The notes beneath the pieces were generated by a model. It was given only the letters and a program-made list of their open reading frames with translations, did no database searches and was not told the origin of the DNA. DNA of 64,000 nucleotides from Oscheius onirici (Eukaryota > Nematoda > Chromadorea > Rhabditida > Rhabditidae): contig OW051468.1 in the NCBI GenBank assembly GCA_932521025.1, positions 64 to 64,063 on the forward strand. Direction: 5' to 3'. A program made the translations under genes and the position numbers. Below, one piece after another: positions 1-15,584 of this stretch; within the stretch, counting starts at the first letter, position 1, and every line of letters begins with the position of its first letter.

Positions 1-17
1 CACGACACGACGATGTT

Positions 18-426
18 CTAAGCCTAAGCTAAGCCTAAGCCTAAGCCTAAGCCTAAGCCTAAGCCTAAGCCTAAGCCTAAGCCTAAGCCTAAGCCTAAGC
101 CTAAGCCTAAGCCTAAGCCTAAGCCTAAGCCTAAGCCTAAGCCTAAGCTAAGCCTAAGCCTAAGCCTAAGCCTAAGCCTAAGCCTAAGCCTAAGCCTAAG
201 CCTAAGCCTAAGCCTAAGCCTAAGCCTAAGCCTAAGCCTAAGCCTAAGCCTAAGCCTAAGCCTAAGCCTAAGCCTAAGCCTAAGCCTAAGCCTAAGCCTA
301 AGCCTAAGCCTAAGCCTAAGCCTAAGCCTAAGCCTAAGCCTAAGCCTAAGCCTAAGCCTAAGCCTAAGCCTAAGCCTAAGCCTAAGCCTAAGCCTAAGCC
401 TAAGCCTAAGCCTAAGCCTAAGCCTA
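18..426. repeat. Telomere, (GCCTAA)n / TTAGGC repeat
   Basis: An almost perfect array of the hexamer GCCTAA, reverse complement of TTAGGC, the telomere repeat of most nematodes. The C-rich strand is on the plus strand at the left edge, which is the right orientation for a true left chromosome end. Two units lack one C (near 26-30 and 146-150). The first 17 bases are not telomeric and are probably a read or assembly end. The array stops abruptly at 426 with no subtelomeric satellite after it. The long RL-repeat reading frame it creates is an artefact. Confidence 0.97.
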
Positions 427-614
427 ATCCAAAAGAACTGCGCTTGTAACCTTCGATCTTTCTGTTGCAAATGACGAAACATAAGCGGATAGGAAAAGTT
501 TACAAAAATGGTAACAGGGAGACCAATTCTCATGATTGTAAAATATTTTTGTGGTGAACCGTAGTTTTTATGTGCACACAAATAAGCCCGTAACGAAAAT
601 ACGAAACAACAAGA

Positions 615-4068
<3,454 letters not shown>

Positions 4069-4390
4069 TTTCTGAAGAAATTCGGCTAAAAACTAGGTAA
4101 GGTTATCCCCCAGTTGACCCTTCTTTTTGGTGAAATTATCTGTAAAAAGTTGGATACTATTTCTGGCCATGGGAACCTGTAAGTACAGTCCATGTTATGC
4201 CGGTAGCATGTATCAGTCTGGTAAATGCCTCTTCCAGTTGTTACATCACAGAATGACCAAAATCGTTAAGTTTATCAAAGTCAGATAGCTTACACACACC
4301 GTAAATCGGGAACAAAAATCCAGGAAATATATGATGAGGGGAGATAGTCACAGGGATTAAAAACAGGTATAGGAGAGATGAGGGAAAGTT

Positions 4391-5395
4391 CTAGTCCCGG
4401 TTGGCGATCGAGTTGAGATGCTGCTCGATTTCTTCTCCCGTCAGTTTGGTGGATTTCTTGGCGTCGCGATTGACGACGACAACTTCGACGTCCTTGGCAC
4501 GAATATCGATGCCGAGGCTGTTTTGGAGAGCTTCCAGAGCAAGTTCGATGGCCTCGTTCTTGTTGTAATCCGTCTTTTTCTTGATCTTCTTCTCGAGGAA
4601 GCTCAGGGCCGGGGTCTGAAAAAGAGAGCGTTGATGATTTCTGTGGCTATAACAAGTTATAGACGAGAAAAAAGGTATGACGAAGAAGCTCTTACCTGTT
4701 TGACTCCGATGGAGACGGCCTTCATCCCGCGATAGTATCCGGCCGGGTCGAGACGATAGACACAGGGTCCTTCCTCATCGTCGTAGCTGATCATCAGCAG
4801 AGCACAACCCAGACTTCTCATCTCGGCATTCTGCGTGTAGTACTGGTTCTTGTCAGCCATTCTCTTGGCCAACATTTCACAGGGCATATCGTAGCCGTTT
4901 TTGTACTTGAACTCGGCGGCTTCCATCTGGGCACGGCGGATCTGAAATGAATTTTCCAGGTGATAAAAAAGAACTATTTACCTGGAACTTGGCGTCAGGA
5001 ACGATCCCGATGGCGCAGCAGCCGATGGTCGGGCTGAGCTGGTAGACGGAAGTGACAGAATCGGCAACGATGAGACCGTCCGGCACACGCTTCTGTACAG
5101 CAATCACAGCTGTATCGATTCCTTTTACTGCGACGGCAGTGAGGTTTGTCGAACTGATGGCTTTGAAAGCATACTCTACCTGAAAACGATGATGTAGCCA
5201 GTAAAAAAGGCGATATGAGCTAGTGCCACAAACTTTTCTTCACAGCGTTGAAGACTCGAACGTATCTCAAGCCTTACATGAGCCACTTCTAGGAAAAACA
5301 CAACGAAACATAGTGAAATTTACCTGGTACACACGTCCCTCGGGAGAGAAGATCGTGATGTGACGATCGAAACCGGCGCTGCTTCCTCGTGACAT
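4391..5395 (-). CDS. PSMA6: 20S proteasome subunit alpha type-6
   Basis: Alpha-ring subunit of the 20S proteasome, a structural and gating subunit rather than a protease. Four exons (5324-5395, 4982-5179, 4696-4941, 4391-4615) give 246 residues, the usual PSMA6 length. The N-terminus [20 protein letters not shown] is the alpha-subunit signature, and [15 protein letters not shown] and [11 protein letters not shown] match PSMA6 over other alpha subunits (C. elegans orthologue PAS-1). The tail ends LNSIANRD, like the family's LVALAERD. The start is fixed by a TTTCAG acceptor 2 nt before ATG, a good trans-splice site. It lies 322 bp downstream of RPA12... in transcription order between RPA12 and MARS2, all on the minus strand. 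Confidence 0.95.
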
Positions 5396-5737
5396 ATCTG
5401 AAACGAATCCACATGAAATCAATCAAAGAGTAGACGAGAAAGAAGAAATCAAAATTCAAAGGGGAAACCTGAGGAATAATGTTTCCGGCATAAAATATTT
5501 TTAAAATTAGATGAAGTACAGCAAAAAAAGTTTCGGAATGAAAGACATGCGCATAAGAAGCAAAACAACTCCACCTTACATCCAAAATCAATTGAAAAGG
5601 TATCGAGTGGCTGTAGAACCACAAAAGGACAATAGGTATCAAGAAAACATGAGGTAAAAGTTGTTTTGACTAAATAACGAGAAGAACAGCAAAATAACAG
5701 GAACAAAATCAACAAAAATGGGCAGAAACAGTAGAAT

Positions 5738-6212
5738 CTACGAGTATTCAATGTCCTTTTTCTTGCATTTGACGCAAGTATAGAAGACGGTCTGTCCTTC
5801 ATCAGCCGAACGGGTCTGCATCGTCGCGTAGGTCGCCTTGTTGTGTCCGCATCTGTAAATTTGTTCGTTATTTCTGCCTGAAACTACAGTATCGATTTTA
5901 CTAGAGGCAAAAATTTAAAAAGCCTACTTTGTACAAATGTGATCCACGACCGAGTCGGCAGCTTCGAGATCGATCCCTTCAGTGTCAGCTACAGTTCTTT
6001 CGTAGACCTTCTCGGCCCTATACATCAACACGTTGCGTTTTGCTAGAAAAAATGAGTCAAATGATATAAAGAGACGTACCTTTGACTTTCCAGACATTTT
6101 TACAAAGATTGCAGGTGACGTTGGAAGGAGCATTATTCGGCAGCGGTAAGATGGCTCCACATACGCCGCAGAATTCGGCGTCGTTCGATAAAAAACGATC
6201 CGAAACTGTCAT
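5738..6212 (-). CDS. RPA12 (POLR1H): RNA polymerase I subunit RPA12
   Basis: Small zinc-ribbon subunit of RNA polymerase I that supports transcript cleavage and termination in rRNA synthesis. Exons 6080-6212, 5928-6042 and 5738-5852 join to 120 residues, typical for the family. An N-terminal ribbon (FCGVCG then CNLCKNVW) and a C-terminal TFIIS-like ribbon (CGHNKATY, then CVKCKK) are both present. The acidic-hairpin signature RSADEGQTVFYTC, with the essential DE, is intact. The start is fixed by TTTTTTGCAG 2 nt before the ATG, an apparent trans-splice acceptor. Spacing to its same-strand neighbours is about 340-360 bp. Confidence 0.95.
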
Positions 6213-6571
6213 CTCTGCAAAAAATACAATAAACTTTTCAGATACAAACTTTCTAGCGCAAAAACATTAGGTAGGGACGAGGTAGGCAAAACCAAGCAGC
6301 AACATGAAACGAGAACTAAGAATACAAAATACAATCACTTTTATTCGACTCAATCAGCGAAAAATGAGGGGGGAAAGTACATATGCAAAAGGCTCTCTAT
6401 TTTCACCGAATCCCAGTGTATATGAGTGTATAAATTATCAACAGTTGGAGGAGAACAATACTTAAAATAAGGGGATAACAAAAAGGATGATTTGAAATAG
6501 AATGACCGTGCCCCGGCACGAGACGAGCGCTCCATTGAGAATGGTCCTTTAACCGAAGATGCGAGGTCTCT

Positions 6572-8783
6572 CTAGTAGCTGCGACCGAACAAGGCGAAGA
6601 ATTTGGCTTTGTTGCTGCAACCGGGAAGAATGCACTTTTCTGGCAACTGCTCCTTAGGCTGAAAATACCGGAATGTAAATAGTACTAATAACGAAGGCTT
6701 GGCTTTGAGTTTCCAAGCTGATGGTAGCATTGTCAGCAAAAAAACACCAATTTACCTGTTCTAAAGGAATACAGAGCGTCTTGGCTCCCATCTGAGCTCC
6801 TTCTCCGTCCTCGCGCGTCGTCGCCTTCTTGATCTCTTCTTCACAGGCCGGCTCTCCACAGAAGGGCGACAACAGGATAAACTTCTCATCCAGCAGCCTC
6901 TTGAACTCGTTCAAATCTGTGCAGACCTTCTTGTGAGCGTCGCGAGCGGCCAAGACTCTACAAATTGTTTTCGTGAGCTGACATACAAAGATCAACGTAC
7001 TTGTTGTACATGTCCGTGTGAATCTGGTCCAGAATGTTCTTTAGCTCTCCGGCCAGTCCATCCTGCTTCAGAGCAATCTTCTCGCCACTGTGTCTAATCA
7101 CGGCTGTGACTTGTCCGGCAGCAAGATCTTTAGGACCGACTTCCAGTCTGATAGGGACTCCTTTCAGCTCCCAGTGATTGAATTTCCAGCCAGGAGAGTA
7201 GTTATCTCTGAAATGGTGTCGAATTATAAGGAAGACAAGAAGAAAGTGCCTGAGATCGGCTTCAGCTCTAATATCGGCATTAACGAGGGTAGAGGTGACG
7301 TTTTGAACGGCGTTGACCAGAGCTTGGCGTTGATCCTCAGTCGTCTGAGCTGTGATTCCGACAGCAAGAAGAATGACCTCAAAAATGAGTTTGAACGGAT
7401 AGAACAATGAAAATTACCTGAACAGAGGCAACTCTGGGAGGCAGAACGAGTCCATTGTCGTCGGCATGGATCATAACCATAGCTCCGATCGTCCTAGTCG
7501 ACAGACCCCAGGAATTCTGCCAGGCAAATGCCTTCTCTCCAGCATTGCTAGGATCCTCGTAACTGATGTCGAACATCTTCGAGAAGTTCTGTCCGAGATG
7601 ATGGGACGTTGCTCCTTGGATACCGCGGCCATTGCAGGGAACGTAAGCTTCGACAGTCGTGGTAAAGTCTCCACCAGCAAACTTTTCCTTCTCACTCTTG
7701 CGTCCTTTCACGACGGGAATGGCTAGGAGATCGGTGTATACGCCGGCGTAGAGATCCAGAATTTGGAAGACCTCCTGTTCGGCCTCTTTGGGACAGGCAA
7801 AAGCGGTATGACCTGAATTGGACTATTCATAAGAAGCACAAGCTGGAAAACCTTCTTGCCACAAGAATTCACGTGTCCTGAGGAAGGGAGTGGGATGCTT
7901 GAACTCCCAGCGGACCACATTGCACCACTGATTGAGCTTGATGGGGAGGTCACGATGCGACTGGACCCACTTCTTGTAGGATGGATACATAACAGTCTCG
8001 GACGTGGGACGGATGGCGATCGGTTCGGCCATCTCAGAGTTTCCGGCACGTGTGACCCAGGCGACTTCGGGAGCAAAGTCGGCAATGTGCGTCTTCTCTC
8101 TCTCCAGCGCGGCATTGCTGACGAACATGGGGAAGTAGCAGTTCTTCACGCCGAGCTTCTTAATACCGTTGTCGAACCATTTCTGGAAAATGAAGATTTT
8201 AGCTAACAGAAAAAGATACAAAAGCAGTAGATACTTGGCTTAGCTACGCAAATTTGTTAATAAATCCAGTATAATCTACTGGAACATTCACAGGTGAAGT
8301 GTCTGGAATAGGGTTAGCTAATGCTGTCTGCAACAGAAAGACGTAAAATTTCTCACCTGAATTCCTTCCCAGATAGCAAAAGACCAAGGACGAAGAACAT
8401 AGCATCCGGAGACGTCGTAGTACTCGATCATTTCGGCCTTGGTGATGACCTCGCTGTACCATTCCGAGTAGTTATCGTCCTTTCCGATGCTGATACCGAG
8501 CTTCGTCTTCCCTTTCTTATCTTCTTTCTTTTCAACCGGAGCCGCTGGCTTCTTCTCCTTCTTCGGCTGACGTCCGCCGGCAGTTTGGAACTCTTTTCCC
8601 GTCTCCTCCTTGTAAGTCAGCTTCAAACGCTTCAGGACTTCGACCTCGGCGTCAATGCTGTCCTGGAAATTTTATTATTTTAGAGCAAAAACGGTTTACC
8701 TTGGCAGCTGCACCTGTTTTCATTTGGCGAATCTTGTCTCCCTGCTCGTTGATCTGCTTCTCGAGCTCTTCTTGGCGACTCAT
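6572..8783 (-). CDS. PARS (prs-1 type): Cytosolic prolyl-tRNA synthetase with N-terminal WHEP domain
   Basis: Class II synthetase that charges tRNA-Pro. Eight exons: 8700-8783, 8357-8662, 7852-8182, 7418-7812, 7250-7377, 7001-7207, 6756-6957, 6572-6658; 579 residues. Residues 1-55 form a WHEP tRNA-binding helix pair, then a Lys-rich linker ([17 protein letters not shown]), then the catalytic core: motif 1 around YFPMFVSN, motif 2 [21 protein letters not shown], and [17 protein letters not shown]. The anticodon domain ([16 protein letters not shown]) and a C-terminal zinc fold (FCGEPAC, CILPGC, ending LFGRSY) follow. In most animals this is the C-terminal half of fused EPRS; here it is free-standing, as in C. 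elegans. The intron 7208-7249 begins with GC instead of GT. An acceptor (TTTTCAG) sits 2 nt before ATG. First gene of the minus-strand cluster. Confidence 0.95.
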
Positions 8784-10376
8784 CACTGAAAAGTTGAATT
8801 CAAACTTGAGTAAATGAAAAAAGAAGGCGAAATGTGAGATAAAACAGGCCCGAAATCGAATTGAAACATGTTAGCCCAGCGCGCACGGGCGAGAACAGGT
8901 CAGTTGCGATGATCGAAGCGGTCAGAGGGTGAGAGGTGAACAAAAGACTGGACAAGAAGTCCGTCTAGTTCGCAAATATTTTCAGTTTTGGCTAAAATAT
9001 AGGAACATAGTTAAAAGATCTACAACAAGAGAAATAGCTTAAAAACAAGCTCTAGAAAGCCCGTGTTGTGCAATGTTACTGGGTTGGGAACCGATTACGC
9101 AATGTTGTGCATAGCAATGAAAATCAGGACCCTTCAGAAGGAATATCGTGGATTGAAGGATGATTATTGCTGCTGAAATCACTATTAGGAGAACTAACGC
9201 CTATGGCAAAAATAAAAAGTAAAACGGAGCGAAGTAAAGCAAAAAATGAAGCTAATGATGCAACGGAGCAAGGGTATAGCGCTACCAAAAAGAATAGAAT
9301 GACTTTTTGAATAAAACAATGAAAAGAAGAATAAACAGCCGGGTATAACGGGAAAAGGCAGGGGAAAGCAACATTAGCCTATACAGGGCGAAATTAAAGG
9401 ACTGTCCGAGCTGGCCCGCTTTCAGCTGGCTGGCGATAATTGTCGTTCGAGTGACCTATCCAAAAAATAAGTTTAAAATTTTGTCAAGGATTTAAAAAAA
9501 GTAAGCAAGAAAAATGTAAAACATACATCTAGCGAAGGGTTCGGCGACAGACGAAGTCGTGCAAACGTTAAGAGACCTACGGGAAAAGAGTTGTTTTTGG
9601 GATTTTACAACATTTCTAACTTTCTAGGTTTCTAGAAACGTGTAGAAGATCACCAGAAAAGTCTACTTGCACAAAAAACTAGGCGAAAGAAGTTTGACAC
9701 GAATGTTGTCGTTGTTGCCAAAACTTCGGTGTATGCTGATTTCTACCCTTTTTGTCGTTCATGCTGGACCTACGGGGAATTTTTGATGCTGACAGCTAAA
9801 AATGATGTTCTAACTATTTAGATTTCGAAAGTTACGAGAAGTGTCGGCCACACAATATCGGCAGCTCGCTATGTATCAACACAATGCAAAAAAATGGGAG
9901 CAGTTCGCCAGATCAGGAACATTAAAGGACTGTCCTCCTTGAAGGTCCCACCGCGATTCCAATTCTTATAGGTGTTGTAGTTGAAATTGACCGGCAACTA
10001 GTTGGGTCAATTTCAACTGCTTTTAAAAATCGAGATGCAGTTGAAATTGACCGGAAATGAAAAAATTGCTACATTTCATAATAATTCACAAGCTTTTCCA
10101 TTTTTTTAATGTTTTATCAACAATTTCGACAACTAGGTGAGACCGGAAGTGAAAAATTGCTACTTTTCGCTACGGGCAACAAAATATCGCTATTTTTCAC
10201 GGACAATAATTCGTTTTTTCTACTTTTTTGGTGTTTTATCGAAGTTTGCGACAACCAGGCGAGAAAAGCTAACATTTTTCTCGGAAAATAAGACTTTTTT
10301 ATGCAGCAAGAAGTATTTATTAACCAAATGATAACAAAAACTAACAATAAAAGAATAAAGAGGGAAACAATGAAAT
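8784..10376. other. Gene-free interval with short direct and inverted repeats
   Basis: No convincing coding exon. It begins as the upstream region of the prolyl-tRNA synthetase gene. The word ATTAAAGGACTGTCC recurs near 9392 and 9921; AGTTGAAATTGACCGG occurs near 9977 and 10037, with the complement GGTCAATTTCAACT between them. From about 10108 to 10265 a unit beginning GTTTTATC and containing GACAAC..GGTGAGA / GACAACCAGGCGAGA is repeated once in tandem. Confidence 0.5.
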
Positions 10377-11640
10377 TTACTTGTTGTTGCAAGTAGAATT
10401 AGTTTTGTGGCAACGAGAGTTGCAAAGTAAGTTGCGGGCTTTACAAGAACATCGGTTAGAGTCACATTTGCCATTGCAGTTGCAATGTTTATGCCCTTGG
10501 CCTCCAGTGACCGAATCCAAGGAAATTGCGGCTCGAAAGGAAGGCAGTTCGACGTCGGGGACTCCGGATTGAAGTACAAAGCATTCTTCTAGCGGTTCCA
10601 CTTGGTTTCTTGCAAAATAATTTGGAAGACGTCCGTTCGGTGTTCCAAGTCTAAAACTCTGTTGAAGGAACAAAAAAACTTGACTAACTTGTAAAGTCCG
10701 TCCCGCTCTTGAAGCACAACAGTCATCAGACTTCTTGCTTCAGCTTTTGGACGATCCACTTCCGGAATCGCTACCAAAACCGATTTTCCTGCTTCGATTG
10801 CTCCGTATCTAAAGGAATAACAGTTTAGGAAAAACTATAGCGTACCTGCTGTTTGAAGCTTGAAGCATTTTATCTGCTTGACGTCGAAGTGCCAGACCGG
10901 ATTGTTCTCGCTGATGATTGATCAGCGCAGTCTTGACCTCCCATGCCGTTTCGTCATGTTCGACATATTCCCATGAAACAGTTCTTCATTGTCCTCGATG
11001 TGCTCTTCTTTGTCGACCGCAATTTCTGGCACTACTTGAAGCGACTCCTGGTCCGCGTCGTTATGATTGGCATCGAAACCTGGAGCGATGAAAAAATTAT
11101 CAATTTCAAAAATAACTAACCAAACAAAGCTTTGAACGGCAATCTTCCAATCCCGCGATGAAATCGTGTGTTTTTTATGAATTGTACTCTGTCCAACAAT
11201 TCTGACCATTTTGCCGTCTTTTTTAGCTTCATTTCGATGAAGAGAATGTCTTGGACGTCTTTGTTGCTTCTTTCAACGGATCCTTGGCTCTGAGAATGCC
11301 TTGGTCGTCCATGAATTATCTGACAGCTCGGCCAATTTTTGAGCATTTCCTTCAGAGTTGAATTTTCAAATTCTTTTCCATTGTCAGTTTGCAGTATCTT
11401 CGGAGGGCCTAAAATAACTAACATCATGATTAAAAATCGTGTCACCTAGCAAACAGACAATTGAGTTGATCTGGGCCGCAACTTCAGTAGCCGTTTTTTG
11501 TTCTGAGAGGCCGGAGAACAACATACTTTGTAAGATGATCTTGATAATTCAGAATAAATCTGAATTCTCCGTCTGCTATCGACTGTAGGTCAATTAGGTC
11601 GACCTAAAACTACAAGAGAAGATTGAAGAGGAATGGATCA
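10377..11640 (-). pseudogene. Integrase relic of a KRBA2-like (Ty3/gypsy-derived) transposon
   Basis: Read on the minus strand the pieces follow the order of the KRBA2/SCAN-type integrase proteins. ADGEFRFILNYQDHLTKYVV lies near 11525-11610, then the rve core with TDNGKEFEN and GRPRHSQSQGSVERSN (11116-11445, containing the second Asp and the Glu of the DDE triad). After a spacer comes VAIPEVDRPKAEARS, an intron of about 33 bp (near 10660-10690), then LGTPNGRLPNYFARNQ and a Cys-rich tail (CNCNGKCDSNRCSCKARNLL, then CNSRCH) ending at 10377. The zinc-binding and catalytic N-terminal parts upstream of 11640 are missing or too decayed to read. No LTRs were recognised. Confidence 0.7.
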
Positions 11641-11712
11641 GAAAACAGCCCGCGGGTCGACAATATTGAGCGTTTTGGCGATGCTTCCAGGAGTAAGGAT
11701 TTTGACTCCAGT

Positions 11713-12480
11713 TTAAGAAGTTCCGCGGGAAAGAGCCACATAAAGTTGAGACGAATGGGAAGTCCTAATATTTAGTTCAGAGAAAAGGTATAATCTTACC
11801 TTGGTCGGAATACAAATCGTATCTTCCCAGAATGACGAGATTCCCTCTTCGCGGTCCTGTAATGTGGCGACAGTACAGTACTCGCTGGCCAAATTCCACA
11901 ACTTGCAGGCGCGTGCCATTACCCAATCCATTCTTCACATTTATGTTGCGTAGCAGCATTACAACAGCTCCCTTCTTGATTCTGAGAGTGTGTGGCGGCA
12001 AATTGGATGGTTGTTGTTTGTTTAAGAATTCAATGGGGTATAAATTCTGACCATCGTCGTCAGCGTCAACGCTGTCCACGCTGTGGAACTCTTTCACAGT
12101 CCCTAAAATCGGTTACTATGGAAAGAGGTCACAAAAGCTCTTACCTTGCATTCGGTCCAAAATTGTATTGTTCACTCGGTCAACATCTTTGTTTTTTGGA
12201 CAGAGTATAGCCCTTTTGCTTATGGAGTCCGAATCATCAAAAGAATCGTCAAACGTCTCTTGGATCAGATCTCCGGCACTCATAATTCCCGGCATAAAAG
12301 CGATTTTTCCACTCTCATCTTGTGGCAGAGTCCTAAATATCGACAGTACATGAGAAGAGTGCATTTTCTTCCTTGCCGGCCTCGCTGGACACACAGAAGC
12401 CTATCCGTGGACCACATATCCGCTTCCGACTGATTGTAGAAGAACAGGGGATAGAGCATTGCGTCGATACCCTACAATAG
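11713..12480 (-). pseudogene. Helitron PIF1-type helicase, C-terminal part
   Basis: Fragments read AFMPGIMSAGDLIQETFDDS, RAILCPKNKDVDRVNNTILD, then after a short intron or gap YPIEFLNKQQPSNLPPHTLR, IKKGAVVMLLRNINVKNGL, CNGTRL-like NGTRLQV, and finally SSQLYVALSRGTS. These are the C-terminal blocks of Helitron PIF1-like helicases (motifs V and VI region). Frame changes around 12100 and 11800 and missing Walker A/B motifs make it non-functional. Just upstream, 12395-12480 encodes GIDAMLYPLFFYNQSEADMW, which belongs to the Helitron N-terminal domain, so roughly a thousand residues are missing between the two. Confidence 0.75.
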
Positions 12481-12650
12481 TTCTGTGTTAAAAAGAAAGA
12501 AAGCCTACTTTATCGAAGGCCCAGACCACTCTCAAACCACCATTGACACCAATAGCTTCCGGATCACGCGCTCGCACTGAATATTCACATTCCGGAACCA
12601 TTCCATCGGCATCGAGGACAAAGACGGCGGCAATCTCATTGGTGATAGGT

Positions 12651-12662
12651 AAGTTGTAACGG
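12651..12662. repeat. Target-site duplication of LINE-1 copy, left
   Basis: AAGTTGTAACGG, repeated exactly at 15573-15584 on the other side of the LINE. Confidence 0.9.
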
Positions 12663-15572
12663 TTTTAACAGGTTTCTGCTGCGTCTTGCTACTGTGCTGT
12701 TGGAATTTAATTTCCTCCGCCGGTAGATCTACTGAGGCAAGGCGGCAGACTCTTCCGTCGTCCGTACCTTTGGCAACCCTTCAACGTATCGCCTACATAT
12801 GCTGAAGTTCCGAATTGGGAATCTAAACTGCCGATCGATCCGCTCTACCGTCCGTCTAGCTGAACTCGAACGCGCATTCAGTGGAATCGACTACGATGTC
12901 TGTGGTCTCACGGAGGTGAATAGAAATGGGACAGAGGCTCTCCAACTACAACAATCTGGACACCAACTGCTACTACATGGCAAAACTGGCTTCCTGATTC
13001 ATCCAAAGTGGACTCAATCTGTCTCCTTCCACCCGTTGTCGGATCGAGTGAGCTATCTAGACATTGTACATCAAAAGATATACCTCCGTCTCATCTGCAT
13101 CTATGCTCCTACTTCAACATATGATGACGAGGACTACGAGGAATGTCTAGATGAAATGGTCCGGGCTCTACAGCCCCCTCTTCGGCATCGAATAAATAGA
13201 ACTAAAGTCTACAAAGTCGTGTTGGGCGACCTTAATGCGAAAGTGGGATTGAAAGAAGGAGAGACATTTGTTGGAGACCACGGAATTGGAGAACGAAACG
13301 AACGAGGTCAAATGCTTGCCGATTTTTGCCATGAACTGGAGCTGTACTGCATGAATACGTGGTTCCAAAAGCGTCCCAATCGTAAATGGACTTGGATGTC
13401 TCCTAATATGGAAGTGAGAAACTGCATAGACTTCTTCCTTTGCCGAGATAGATCAATCTTCAAGGACGTTGGAGTAGTCACGACCTTTCCATATACGTCA
13501 GGCTGGTGATGAGTGAGCTGCAGTTCATTGGAGAGAAGAAGAGATACACGAAGTCGAGCCGAAGGACAACGTTGGACAAAGCTCTGTTCTCTTATGCGTT
13601 GAAACAGATGTCAGCCAACAGAGATCTATCTACATACGGAACACTACAGGAAGCGTTGACATTTGCCGCTGGTGTTGCTTCACTTCCTATGCGAAAAGAG
13701 GATTTTCAATCAGATAGAACAAAATCCCTCTACCAGAAGAGAAACCTGCTTCAACAACGATCGAACACCCGAAGGAAGAGAGTTGAGTTTGCTATTGCCA
13801 ACAAAGCTCTGCGTGAGTCTATCAAGGAAGATCTTCGATCGAAGCACTTTCGACGACTTCATGAAGCAGTTGTCTCAGGCAGGAATATCAAAAAAGCACT
13901 GTCATCGAATAAAGTCACCAAAACGCGGCTCACGCAGCTGGTGGATTCATGAGGAACAGTCTGCTCAACCCCTGCCGAAGTCCGAGATGTCATCAGAAAC
14001 TTTTACAATGACCTGTACATGTCCAGGAATCCCCGTCTTATGCCTCAGATGTATATCGACGAATGTGTGCCACCAATCCTACAGGAAGAAGTATTAAAGG
14101 CCATCGACAAGCTGAAGCTCGGAAGAAGTCCGGGTCCTGATCAAGTGACGAATGACATACTACTAGCAGGGAAGTCCACACTAGCTGATCCTCTAGCAGC
14201 AATCTTCAACAAGATCCTAGACGACGAGGAGACTCCAACCAGACTAGCCGACTCCACTATTCAGTTGCTGTTCAAAAAAGGAAGTCCACTAGAGACAAAG
14301 AACTACCGTCCAATTGCGCTCATGTCGACGATTTACAAAGTTTTCACGGCCATTATCGGAGATAGAATGCTGAAGGCTCTCGAATTCAATCAAGGACCAG
14401 ATCAAGCAGGCTTCCGAAAAGGTTTCTCTACTTCTCACCATATCCTGGCTGTGAACGAACTGATACAGCGATGTCAAGAGTACAATCTACCTCTCTTCCT
14501 AGTCATCATCGACTTCAAAAAGGCCTTTGATATGATCAAACACTCTGCCATATGGGATTCGCTGTACACACAAGGAGTTCAAGCTAAGATCGTTCGTCTC
14601 CTTCACAACATTTACTCAAGTGCGCAAGTACAAGTAAAAGCAGTTGGCGGTTCTGTCGATCTAGATGTACAACGTGGAGTAAGACAGGGGGACACAATAT
14701 CACCAGCTCTCTTCTCGGCAACTCTAGAAACAGTTTTCCGATCACTCAACTGGGACGAGAAGAGTATCAACATACACGGTCAATGGCTTTCCAATCTACG
14801 CTTTGCTGATGACGTAGTGCTGCTATCTACATCTGTTGCTACAGCAGAAACAATGCTTCAAGAACTGTCTGACGCCAGTAAAAGAGTAGGTTTAGAGCTC
14901 AATTTGGATAAGACCTTCGTGATGGCCAATCGCTACCCATCAGCTATCAGAGTGGATGGCATTCGGATCCAATATCAATCTGAAGCAATCTACCTGGGCC
15001 AAAGGATTTCTTTCGACAGGAACGCTGCCCTTGAAGTGTCTAGAAGGATTCGCGCTGCTTGGTGCTGTTTCAATAAGTTCCAACAGCTTCTAACCAGCAG
15101 AAACGTATCTATTCGACATAAGAGGAAAATCTTCAGCTCCTGCATTGAACCTTCCTTACTTCATGCCAGCGAAACTTGGACTCTTCGAGAACGAGACAGT
15201 AACAAGCTCGTGGTAGCTCAACGGAAGATGTTGAGAAGATTTTTGGGCGTCACTTTACTCGATAGACGTACAAACGGCTGGCTGATGGAAACTTCGAGAG
15301 TCACGGATATCAGAGAAAGATGGGCAAGACGAAAATGGAATTTTGCATGGAAGGTGGCCCATGAAGACACGTGGACGAGAAGAATAATTGAATGGAGACC
15401 ATGGCGAGCAGTAAGGCCCATTGGACGACCGAAACCAAGATGGAGCGACTCGTTCACAAAAGAAATCGGACAGAATTGGACGAGAGTAGCTAGAGAAGAT
15501 CCCACCCAATGGAACCAGTGTAAATTGCGACACGTGAACGTGTTGATATCGTGAATAAATTAAATTAAAATT
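12663..15572 (+). mobile_element. APE-type non-LTR retrotransposon (RTE-like), full length
   Basis: A 2.9-kb LINE inserted in a Helitron, flanked by a perfect 12-bp duplication AAGTTGTAACGG. It has a short 5' leader, an endonuclease and reverse-transcriptase reading frame, and a short A/T-rich 3' end (GAATAAATTAAATTAAAATT) directly after the stop. One protein with N-terminal APE endonuclease, central RT and no gag-like ORF, plus the short 3' tail, points to the RTE group. The clean target duplication and few breaks suggest a fairly recent insertion. Confidence 0.88.
12799..15554 (+). pseudogene. LINE endonuclease-reverse transcriptase polyprotein, two frame breaks
   Basis: The frame runs 12799-13509, then 13506-13952, then 14019-15554. 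The first part is an APE endonuclease with NLNCRS, GLTEVN (catalytic Glu) and LGDLNAKVG (Asn of the active site). It breaks at TFPYTS, exactly where SDHR should follow, probably a small deletion. After a linker, a second break near 13950 precedes the RT: GFRKGFSTSHHI, IDFKKAFDMI (motif A Asp), GVRQGDTISPALF, and FADDVVLLS (catalytic DD). The tail GRPKPRWSDSF is typical of RTE-like C-termini. RT is intact in itself but cut from its endonuclease. Confidence 0.85.
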
Positions 15573-15584
15573 AAGTTGTAACGG
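15573..15584. repeat. Target-site duplication of LINE-1 copy, right
   Basis: AAGTTGTAACGG, the partner of 12651-12662. Confidence 0.9.

Noticed and set aside
24..581. 185-residue minus-strand frame of RL and GL repeats
   Set aside because: It is the telomere hexamer read in frame, not a gene.
5289..5802. Two 117-residue minus-strand frames rich in Phe and Leu
   Set aside because: They overlap the RPA12 last exon, the intergenic gap and PSMA6 exon 1 in the wrong frame.
8321..8683. 120-residue plus-strand frame
   Set aside because: Antisense shadow of the prolyl-tRNA synthetase exon.
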